Assembly: GCA_964352025.1 (NCBI GenBank)
Contig: CAYGPZ010000003.1
Span: forward strand, 1 to 64,000
DNA: 64,000 nucleotides
Reading direction: 5' to 3'
Source: Hirschia sp964352025
GTDB lineage: Bacteria > Pseudomonadota > Alphaproteobacteria > Caulobacterales > Hyphomonadaceae
Below are positions 1 through 7,105 of this stretch, in pieces (the stretch's first letter is position 1; the number at the start of each line of letters is the position of its first letter). The position numbers and the translations under genes were made by a program. The notes beneath the pieces were generated by a model. The model made no database searches, was not told the origin of the DNA, and was given only the letters and a program-made list of their open reading frames with translations.

Positions 1-74
1 AGTGCAGTGCGGATACGGTTTTGTCGATTTGTCAATTCTTGATCCTTTAGCGAAGATAGGTCATTTAAGGTCTT

Positions 75-749
75 ATGGCAGAATCTGAAGACTCAAAAGA
101 CGATTTCCGCGCAAAGTTCGTGGATATTCGTATTAAACCTCCCGGCCACCGTGGGCGGAAGAACGTACGTAACAAACAACCTGTTATTGATAAGGTGTGT
201 GAGCATAAGGGCTGTGATAAACCTGGTGCTTGTAAATGTCCTAAACAAACAGCTGCTGCGATAAAAAGAAAACGTAAGCGCGATGAGGACTTCCACTGGT
301 TCTGTCAGAGGCACGCCGCTGAGTATAATAAGCAGTATAATTTCTTTGATGGCATGACTGAGTCGGAATACATGGCATTCCGTAATTCAGAAGATGCAGG
401 ACATCAGAAAACATGGAAATTCGGCACGGGGCCAGTGAGTGGGTCTCCGACGGCTGAAAGTCTACGTTCGCGCATTTATAATGGAAGACATCAGTTTGAT
501 GCGGATGGTAATCCTATTCGTCCTTCCACAAAAACGAATGAGCCACAGCGCACACGTTTACAAACCAAAGCGCTTGAAGAGCTTGGATTGCCTCATAATG
601 CAGGAGCCAAGCACATCAAGGTGGCGTATTCGCGGATTATTAAAGAATGCCACCCTGACTCCAATGGCGGGGATCGTTCTCAAGAGCATCGCTTGGGTAA
701 AGTCATGCGTGCGTTTAAGACTCTCAAAGCCGCTGGATTGACGCAATAG
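75..749 (+). CDS. J-domain (DnaJ-like) protein of the cobST locus
   Basis: This 224-residue protein carries a J domain at its extreme C-terminus (about residues 165-222), with the HPD tripeptide at residues 193-195, so it should stimulate a DnaK-type ATPase. The N-terminal half has a Cys cluster (VCEHKGCDKPGACKCPK, about residues 41-58) followed by FHWFCQRH, which could bind a metal. That layout differs from classical DnaJ, where the J domain is N-terminal and followed by a G/F region and zinc fingers. The ATG is preceded by TAAGG. It lies just upstream of cobS and cobT, an arrangement known from many alphaproteobacteria. A role as co-chaperone for the CobS/CobT AAA+ assembly is my inference. 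The HPD assignment is firm and the client is unknown. Confidence 0.85.
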   Translation: MAESEDSKDDFRAKFVDIRIKPPGHRGRKNVRNKQPVIDKVCEHKGCDKPGACKCPKQTAAAIKRKRKRDEDFHWFCQRHAAEYNKQYNFFDGMTESEYMAFRNSEDAGHQKTWKFGTGPVSGSPTAESLRSRIYNGRHQFDADGNPIRPSTKTNEPQRTRLQTKALEELGLPHNAGAKHIKVAYSRIIKECHPDSNGGDRSQEHRLGKVMRAFKTLKAAGLTQ

Positions 750-767
750 CGTCCTTCCATCGCTGCT

Positions 768-862
768 GAGGTGGTTTGTCACCTCGATAATAAACTCAAG
801 TTCACATTAAACTTGATCTTACCGTTTGAAAGATAGTTCAGTGCACTCTATGGTGCGCTGAA
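768..862 (+). promoter_or_regulatory. three consecutive hairpins between the J-protein gene and cobS
   Basis: Three inverted repeats lie in this gap. They are GAGGTG/CACCTC (768-773 with 780-785), TCAAGTT/AACTTGA (796-802 with 810-816), and TTCAGTGCAC/GTGCGCTGAA (837-846 with 853-862, one G-U pair). None has a strong T-run, so they may be mRNA-processing or attenuation elements rather than a simple terminator. Function is not known. Confidence 0.5.
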
Positions 863-890
863 TTTGAAATGCTTATATTTGCGTGGTCCC

Positions 891-1871
891 ATGTCCGTTA
901 CTGATGCTTCTGAAGAATTAAAAGGTTTAGCCCCGACAGTTGAGGTGTCCATCCGCGACACTTTCGGAATAGATGTCGATGGGAGCGCAACTGCGTTTCC
1001 AGAGAAGTCATCCTATGTACCTGATTTAGATGAGACTTATCGTTTCGATCCGCAAACAACCCGCGCGATACTCGCTGGCTTTATGCATAATCGACGTGTG
1101 ATGGTGCAGGGGTTTCACGGTACAGGGAAATCCACGCACATCGAACAAGTTGCTGCACGCCTAAATTGGCCTTTAATGCGGATCAATCTAGATAGCCATG
1201 TGTCGCGTATTGATCTGGTTGGTAAAGATGCAATCGTCTTGAAAGACGGCAAGCAAATCACAGAATTCCGTGAAGGGATTTTACCGTGGGCTTTGCAGCG
1301 TCCCATCGCGTTGGTGTTTGATGAATATGATGCCGGACGTCCTGATGTGATGTTTGTGATTCAGCGTATTCTTGAGGCATCTGGCCAATTGACTTTACTA
1401 GACCAGAACAAAGTGATGAGACCGCACAATTATTTCCGTTTGTTTTCAACAACCAACACGATTGGTCTTGGTGATACGACGGGGCTCTATCACGGTACTC
1501 AACAGCTAAACCAAGGTCAGATGGACCGTTGGTCTATTGTGACGACTTTGAATTATCTTGAACATGATGTGGAATCTGAAATCGTTTCTGCAAAAGTTCC
1601 TGAGATGGATTCGGATGTTGTTTCTAAAATGGTGCACGTTGCCGATCTTTCGCGTGCTGCATTTATCAATGGTGATATCTCGACGGTTATGAGCCCTAGA
1701 ACGGTTATTACATGGGCCGAAAACGCCAAGATTTTTGGAGATGTACCGACAGCTTTCCGCATGACTTTTGTCAATAAGTGTGACGAGTTAGAGCGCCCAA
1801 TAGTTGCTGAATTCTATCAGCGCGCATTTGGTGAAGAACTGCCAGAAAGTGCACTAGGCGCATTGGTATAA
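891..1871 (+). CDS. cobS: CobS-type AAA+ ATPase (cobaltochelatase subunit)
   Basis: CobS is the AAA+ ATPase that, with CobT and CobN, drives ATP-dependent cobalt insertion into hydrogenobyrinic acid a,c-diamide in aerobic cobalamin synthesis. The Walker A motif GFHGTGKS has its Lys at residue 80, and Walker B ALVFDEYDAG follows, with a sensor-type Asn in FSTTNT. The 326-residue length is normal for CobS. I place the start at the ATG at 891 because the upstream TTG at 864 would add nine residues that abut a hairpin and look unlike the family. cobT follows after 24 bases. No other cobalamin genes are in the window, so CobN must be elsewhere, or the CobST pair may serve another remodelling role. 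Confidence 0.92.
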   Translation: MSVTDASEELKGLAPTVEVSIRDTFGIDVDGSATAFPEKSSYVPDLDETYRFDPQTTRAILAGFMHNRRVMVQGFHGTGKSTHIEQVAARLNWPLMRINLDSHVSRIDLVGKDAIVLKDGKQITEFREGILPWALQRPIALVFDEYDAGRPDVMFVIQRILEASGQLTLLDQNKVMRPHNYFRLFSTTNTIGLGDTTGLYHGTQQLNQGQMDRWSIVTTLNYLEHDVESEIVSAKVPEMDSDVVSKMVHVADLSRAAFINGDISTVMSPRTVITWAENAKIFGDVPTAFRMTFVNKCDELERPIVAEFYQRAFGEELPESALGALV

Positions 1872-1895
1872 GAGCGCGGAGCGAACCAGCCTTAA

Positions 1896-3857
1896 ATGAG
1901 TAAACCTACTGATCCAAACGAAATTTTTCGTTCAGCCTTGTCTGTAACAACTGCTTCTTTAGCAGATGAGAAAGGCGTGGAGGTCGGGTTTTCTTCTGAT
2001 GGAGGGCGTCTGGCGGGTGATAAGATTATTCTTAGTACGCCCCCTCGCAAACTAAATCAGCTGTCGGCGGCTCTCGCTCGGGGTGAAGCTGATATGTTGG
2101 CATTGAAAAAACGCTATCATAATGCTGCTGAATTTGCTGCGAATATGCCTGAATCTGAGGAAGCGGTCGCTATATACGAAGCGGCGGAGCGCGCTCGGAT
2201 TGATTCCATTGGTGCAAAAGCGATGGATGGAGTTGCTGATAATCTGGACGCAGTTCTAGAAGAGCGTTGTGAAAGAGCAGAATTCCAACGCGTGCAGGAA
2301 CGCGCGAAAATTTCTCAAGCTGACGCAATAGAGTTTTTGGTCCGTGAGAAGCTGACGGGGAAGCCATTGCCTACCGCAGCTGAGCACGTCGCCAATTTCT
2401 GGCGTGATGATGTTGTATCGCGTGCTTCTGGTTCTTTGGATCAGTTGTCCGATTCAATGAAGGACCAAGCCAAGTTTGCAGAAGCTATTCGCCAGTTTTT
2501 GACTGATTTGGGGCTTGGAGATGAAATATCGCCAGCTGAAGAAACTGAAGAACAGGGCGAAGAGACAGACGAAGCTGATGAAGCGCCTGAAGAGAATGAA
2601 AATGATGATCTCTCAGGTAAAGAGCAAGCTGAGAGTGACGGTTCTGAAGAATTCGACGAAGACGAGACCGAAAGCGAAACTGACAGCGAAGCAGCAATGG
2701 CTGCGGAAGCTGAATCAGATATGGAATCAGAAGATGATGCGCCAGAGCTTGATGAAGGGTCGCAGCCAGTTCGTCCTAATTATCAACCGGGCGACGATTT
2801 AAGTACGACCAGTTATAAAGCATTCTCGACGAAACATGATGAGGTCGCTCCTGCCGAGACCTTATGTGATCCCGAAGAATTGGGACGTTTAAGAGCTTAT
2901 CTAGATACGCAACTTCAAGGTCTTCAAGGTGCGGTTTCTAGATTAGCCAATCGTTTGCAGCGTCGATTAATGGCGCAACAAAGTCGGTCATGGCAGTTTG
3001 ATCTAGAAGAAGGTATTCTCGATACTTCACGTTTGACACGTGTGTTGGTTGATCCGACATCGCCGCTTTCATTTATGCAAGAAGATGATTCCAACTTTCG
3101 CGATACTGTCGTGACACTGTTGTTGGATAATTCTGGTTCAATGCGAGGGCGTCCAATTATGGTCGCTGCACTTTGTGCTGATATTTTGGCACGTACTCTG
3201 GAGCGGTGTGGTGTAAAGGTCGAGATTCTCGGGTTTACGACAAAAGCCTGGAAGGGTGGTTTAGCCCGTGAAGAATGGATCCAAGCAGGTAAGCCGGCTG
3301 CTCCAGGACGACTGAACGACTTACGGCACATCGTATATAAGAGTGCGGATGCCCCGTGGCGTCGAGTAAGACGAAATCTCGGTTTGATGATGCGCGAGGG
3401 CTTGCTCAAAGAAAATATTGATGGCGAAGCGCTTATTTGGGCGCATGACCGTTTGATGGCACGTCCAGAGCAACGCCGGATCATGATGGTTATATCGGAT
3501 GGTGCGCCTGTTGATGATTCTACATTGTCTGTGAATTCGGGGAATTACCTTGAAACGCATTTGCGCGAAGTTATCGAATATATAGAAACGAAATCGTCCG
3601 TTGAGCTGTTGGCGATTGGTATTGGTCACGATGTGACGCGATATTACCGTCGTGCGGTAACGATTGTTGATGCTGAGCAACTGGGCGGTGTGATGACTGA
3701 TAAGTTAGCTGAACTGTTTGATGATGAAACATCTACAAAGGCTGGCCTTGCCTCGAAGTCGAAACAGAGCTCTGCTAAGAAATCGTCGTCTATTGCATCT
3801 ATGCAAGGGCTGAAGCGATCAAGTTCCGGAGATATAAAAAGTGCTGCAAAGAGGTAA
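1896..3857 (+). CDS. cobT: CobT-type VWA-domain cobaltochelatase subunit
   Basis: CobT is the von Willebrand A partner of CobS. The 653-residue protein has an N-terminal helical region, a very acidic Glu/Asp-rich stretch (about residues 215-300), and a C-terminal VWA domain. The MIDAS motif DNSGS starts at residue 411 (D411, S413, S415), with a later conserved ISDGAPVDD. In the family this Mg-binding face couples the AAA+ ring to the CobN chelatase. The tail after residue 615 is Ser/Lys-rich and low complexity. The stop codon overlaps the GTG start of the next gene by 17 bases, so the two are probably co-translated. Family assignment is strong. Whether the complex acts only on cobalt here is not shown by the sequence. 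Confidence 0.92.
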   Translation: MSKPTDPNEIFRSALSVTTASLADEKGVEVGFSSDGGRLAGDKIILSTPPRKLNQLSAALARGEADMLALKKRYHNAAEFAANMPESEEAVAIYEAAERARIDSIGAKAMDGVADNLDAVLEERCERAEFQRVQERAKISQADAIEFLVREKLTGKPLPTAAEHVANFWRDDVVSRASGSLDQLSDSMKDQAKFAEAIRQFLTDLGLGDEISPAEETEEQGEETDEADEAPEENENDDLSGKEQAESDGSEEFDEDETESETDSEAAMAAEAESDMESEDDAPELDEGSQPVRPNYQPGDDLSTTSYKAFSTKHDEVAPAETLCDPEELGRLRAYLDTQLQGLQGAVSRLANRLQRRLMAQQSRSWQFDLEEGILDTSRLTRVLVDPTSPLSFMQEDDSNFRDTVVTLLLDNSGSMRGRPIMVAALCADILARTLERCGVKVEILGFTTKAWKGGLAREEWIQAGKPAAPGRLNDLRHIVYKSADAPWRRVRRNLGLMMREGLLKENIDGEALIWAHDRLMARPEQRRIMMVISDGAPVDDSTLSVNSGNYLETHLREVIEYIETKSSVELLAIGIGHDVTRYYRRAVTIVDAEQLGGVMTDKLAELFDDETSTKAGLASKSKQSSAKKSSSIASMQGLKRSSSGDIKSAAKR

Positions 3858-5040
3858 GAGATTTTCCATTGGGCTTGTGAGCTTATTTGCATGTGCAAGT
3901 CTGACCTTAACGGGATGTGGAACTGCTGCTGCACCTCAACTAAAAAACTCAGTGGAAACACCCGGCTTGGTGCCTGCTGCGAAAGTGCCGCCAATGGCGC
4001 GTTGGTTGCTGGGCGAACAGGCTGACACGCACTATACAAAATCATGTCCTTCTGGAACGCCTTTTATTGCTCCGGAATCGATCAAGCTGAATGCTCAACC
4101 CGTTGAATTAAATAATGTTTCAAATGAGGGCCCGAAGTTGGTGAGCTTTTTAAAAAGCGCTGATTTAAGCGGCATTGAATATGAAGCCGGCTATCACCTA
4201 ACGAGTGATGATCCGCGATTGGGCGGCATTTCAGGTATTGATACATTAGCTTCGGGCGATTTGCTTGCAGTGACGGATCAGGGCGATTTTCTTTGGGTCG
4301 GAATGGATGAGTTTGATAATATCCAGCCAGTTTCGCTTCTAATAAGTCCTATGAAAAGTTCAAATGGTCAGGTTTTCGATTCCAAACAGGAAGCGGATGC
4401 TGAAGGGCTTACCGTCGATAATGGACTTGCTTTGGTTTCATTTGAACAGACGCATAGGGTTGAAGCATTCGACCTTGAAACATGCGGAGGAAACGCCCGT
4501 GCTAGTCGGGTTTTTGATTTAGATAAGAAACGCCACAATGTAGAGAAAATTTCTATGAATGGTGGAATGGAAGCGCTCACTTTGACAGCAGATGGTGGTC
4601 TTATTCTTGGTGTTGAAACATTGAAGAATGACAGTGCGCAGATTTCCATAAGTCCCGAGTCTGATTTTGCTGACTTTAAGCATCTATTGAACGCGGGCGG
4701 TAAAAAGAAAATGACGGGTGCGGACTATTTGGCATTGGATGATGCGCATGGTGAGCTATATTCGTTGCACCGACATTATTCGCCATTAAGTGGAACGCAG
4801 ATCAGTTTATTGCAGACTCCAGTAACTCAGGATTCTAGTGGTGAATATCAATTGGGAGCATCAAAAGAGCTCGTTTCTCTCAAGCCTCCGGGAATCACTG
4901 ACAATTTTGAAGGTATAGCCGTTCGAAGAGAAGATGACGGACAAATTCGTCTCTTCATTGTGTCGGATGACAACTTTTCTCCCAAGCAGAGAAGTTTGCT
5001 GTTGATTTTCAATATCCTGCCTGATGCGATTGAATACTAA
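3841..5040 (+). CDS. phytase-like/esterase-like lipoprotein
   Basis: This 399-residue secreted protein starts with a lipoprotein signal (LTLTGC, lipobox LTGC around residue 26), so it is probably anchored in a membrane facing the periplasm. The body fits the 'esterase-like activity of phytase' beta-propeller family (PF13449 type). Signs include GGISGIDTLASGDLLAVTDQ near the N-terminus and NFEGIAVRREDDGQ with IVSDDN near the C-terminus. Substrate is unknown for most members. The GTG start lies inside the end of cobT (17-base overlap), suggesting coupling. No enzymatic residues can be named with certainty. It may act on a phosphate ester, or simply be a structural propeller. Confidence 0.75.
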   Translation: MLQRGKRFSIGLVSLFACASLTLTGCGTAAAPQLKNSVETPGLVPAAKVPPMARWLLGEQADTHYTKSCPSGTPFIAPESIKLNAQPVELNNVSNEGPKLVSFLKSADLSGIEYEAGYHLTSDDPRLGGISGIDTLASGDLLAVTDQGDFLWVGMDEFDNIQPVSLLISPMKSSNGQVFDSKQEADAEGLTVDNGLALVSFEQTHRVEAFDLETCGGNARASRVFDLDKKRHNVEKISMNGGMEALTLTADGGLILGVETLKNDSAQISISPESDFADFKHLLNAGGKKKMTGADYLALDDAHGELYSLHRHYSPLSGTQISLLQTPVTQDSSGEYQLGASKELVSLKPPGITDNFEGIAVRREDDGQIRLFIVSDDNFSPKQRSLLLIFNILPDAIEY

Positions 5041-5107
5041 GGCTTGCGTCCATTGCTGACAGCGCGTAGTTATTTTTATACAAATGCCTAGAATGTAAGG
5101 ATTTAAT

Positions 5108-6073
5108 GTGTCCACGCCCTCGACCTTTTTAGATTTTGAAAAACCACTTGCTGAGATGGAAAAGAAAATCGCAGAGCTAGAAGCTGCTGCTGCGGAGGGT
5201 GGTGCTTCTATTGAAGATGAAGTGCAAAAGCTGCGCGAAAAATCTGACAAGCAATTACGGGATATCTATACGAATCTAGGGCCTTGGCAAAAAGCTCAAG
5301 TTTCACGTCATCCAGAACGTCCGCACTTTTTTGACTACACAGAAAACCTGTTCACGGAATGGATTGAGCTGGCGGGTGATCGCAAGTTTATGAATGATGA
5401 TGCTTTGGTTGGTGGACTTGCGCGTTTCAAAGGCAAGCCTGTTATGGTTGTTGGTCATGTTAAAGGCCGTACGACAGAAGAGCGCATCAAGCACAACTTT
5501 GGAATGGCCCGCCCAGAAGGGTATCGTAAAACATTTCGCCTTTTCGAACTTGCTGAGCGTTTTAACCTACCCGTTATTGCCTTGATCGATACCGCCGGTG
5601 CGTATCCTGGTCGTGGTGGTGAAGAGCGTGGGCAAGCAGAAGCAATTGCGCGTTCAATTGAAAAAGGTTTGAGACTTAAAACACCTTTGATTTCTATAAT
5701 CACGGGTGAAGGTGGTTCAGGTGGTGCAGTTGCACTTGCATCTGGAAACAAAGTTTTCATGCTCGAACACTCTATTTATACAGTGATTTCTCCTGAAGGT
5801 GCTGCATCTATTTTGTTCCGTGACGCTGCACGTGCGAAAGATGCGGCCGAGGCAATGAAAATCACGGCTGGCGATCTTGAAAAGATGAAGATTGTAGACG
5901 CCGTTATCGAAGAGCCAATCGGTGGTGCGCATAGAGCGCCGGAAGACGTGTATACGCGGATTGAAGATCTGATAGATCGTGCATTGGAAGAATTGAGTGG
6001 CCTGTCAGAGCAGGAATTACGGGCTCAACGCAAAGAACGTTTCTATGCGATTGGCCGTGAGGGCTTAAACTAA
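5108..6073 (+). CDS. accA: acetyl-CoA carboxylase carboxyltransferase subunit alpha
   Basis: AccA pairs with AccD to transfer the carboxyl group from carboxybiotin to acetyl-CoA, giving malonyl-CoA for fatty acid synthesis in the cytoplasm. The 321-residue length is typical. Landmarks are ALIDTAGAYPGRGGEERGQ and the glycine-rich GEGGSGGAVALA acyl-CoA-binding core, then SPEGAASILFRD. The start is a GTG at 5108. An ATG two bases upstream is out of frame. The gene stands alone downstream of the phytase-like lipoprotein and ends at a strong bidirectional terminator. accD is not in the window, as is common in alphaproteobacteria. Confidence 0.96.
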   Translation: MSTPSTFLDFEKPLAEMEKKIAELEAAAAEGGASIEDEVQKLREKSDKQLRDIYTNLGPWQKAQVSRHPERPHFFDYTENLFTEWIELAGDRKFMNDDALVGGLARFKGKPVMVVGHVKGRTTEERIKHNFGMARPEGYRKTFRLFELAERFNLPVIALIDTAGAYPGRGGEERGQAEAIARSIEKGLRLKTPLISIITGEGGSGGAVALASGNKVFMLEHSIYTVISPEGAASILFRDAARAKDAAEAMKITAGDLEKMKIVDAVIEEPIGGAHRAPEDVYTRIEDLIDRALEELSGLSEQELRAQRKERFYAIGREGLN

Positions 6074-6097
6074 GTTATCTGAACAGATCGAAATTTG

Positions 6098-6132
6098 AAA
6101 AAAGCTCCAACATTTATGTCGGAGCTTTTTTT
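6098..6132. terminator. bidirectional intrinsic terminator between accA and the DUF481 gene
   Basis: A-rich stem ending AGCTCC (6098-6108) pairs with GGAGCTTTTTTT (6121-6132), leaving a short loop. The A-run and T-run flanks let it work on both strands, matching the convergent genes. Confidence 0.88.
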
Positions 6133-6135
6133 GTT

Positions 6136-6879
6136 TTAGTGGTTTGAAAATGCGTAAACCAATGAAATCTTAGTCGCTGTATCTGTCTTTTCGGACCGAT
6201 TACTTGGCGGGTCAGTATTATATCTTACATCAAAGGAAAAACGCGCCGATATATCGTTGAATAAGTTGGCAGTTAGTGCGAGTCCATTTTCCAATTGCGT
6301 TGAGGCTTCTGCGTATACCGCGTTTGTATCATTGGTAAATGTTACGCTTTCGTTGAAGCGATAATTGAAGCTGGATCCAGCACGGAATGCGAAACTATCT
6401 TCTTTAAAACCTGGAATAAATACGTCGTTTTGGACGCGGCCTTCGATTTTATCAAATCGCCAACCCGGTCCACCTTCGATAGTCCATGTTGCTTTGTCGC
6501 TTTCGACCGCAATATACCCGATACCACCACCTACAAATGCGCGGTTATCAAATCCAGAAAATTGGTCTTGTTCATAAGTCGTACGGCCATATCCTGACCA
6601 GCGTGGATTATTGAATTTTCTGTCTAACTGGCCGGCCGTAAACACGCGGTTTTTATTTTCAGCACCATCATTCTCGCCATAGTCAGCTTTGAACTGACCA
6701 GACTGCCGCCATCTATCGCCTTCACGTGCTAGCTTAAGCCCTATACCGACATCGGTCGTTTTAGTGTTTCCTGTCGTATATCCAGCTGTAAAAGAGCCTT
6801 CACCGTTATAGCTTGCTTGAGCAAATGCATTGGATGACATTGCGCCTAGGCCAATAAAAAAAAACGGTACTAATTTCAT
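6136..6879 (-). CDS. DUF481 outer-membrane beta-barrel protein
   Basis: A 247-residue protein with a clear signal peptide (MKLVPFFFIGLGAMSSNAFA, cleavage before QASY). The rest is alternating aromatic/polar strands typical of the DUF481 (YdiY-like, salt-induced outer membrane protein) family, such as GEGSFTAGYTTGNTKTTDVG. It ends in a hydrophobic/aromatic strand (KISLVYAFSNH) as many barrels do. The family has no established transport substrate. It is convergent with accA and shares its terminator, and lies downstream of secA on the same strand but with its own upstream spacer. Assignment to the barrel family is good and the role is unknown. Confidence 0.8.
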   Translation of the reverse strand: MKLVPFFFIGLGAMSSNAFAQASYNGEGSFTAGYTTGNTKTTDVGIGLKLAREGDRWRQSGQFKADYGENDGAENKNRVFTAGQLDRKFNNPRWSGYGRTTYEQDQFSGFDNRAFVGGGIGYIAVESDKATWTIEGGPGWRFDKIEGRVQNDVFIPGFKEDSFAFRAGSSFNYRFNESVTFTNDTNAVYAEASTQLENGLALTANLFNDISARFSFDVRYNTDPPSNRSEKTDTATKISLVYAFSNH

Positions 6880-7040
6880 CTCGTCCGGTCCTGCTATTTT
6901 AATCTACAACTCATTTCTGACGGTTGGTAGTCTGGTTACTTAAGCGCTAAGCCAGCATAGGCTGATCTATCCTTCAAGAGGGACTTAGCAGTTCTGGATT
7001 AGATTTAATGTAAATGCATTACTTTTTTTTAATGTAACGC

Positions 7041-7078
7041 AAAAAAGCACACATATTGCTCTAAATGTGTGCTTTTAA
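7041..7078 (-). terminator. secA intrinsic terminator
   Basis: AAAAGCACACAT (7043-7054) pairs perfectly with ATGTGTGCTTTT (7065-7076). Read on the - strand the hairpin is followed by a run of T (complement of 7041-7046). It starts about 30 bases after the secA stop. Confidence 0.88.
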
Positions 7079-7105
7079 ATTGTTTTATACGAACTGTATC
7101 TTTGG

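Noticed and set aside
864..890. TTG start for cobS at 864
   Set aside because: It adds nine residues unlike CobS and overlaps the last hairpin; ATG 891 is preferred.
2515..2802. Lys-rich frame on + inside cobT
   Set aside because: Out-of-frame reading of the acidic low-complexity stretch of cobT.
2924..3484. 186-codon open frame on - across the CobT VWA region
   Set aside because: Antisense shadow of the conserved MIDAS-containing coding sequence.
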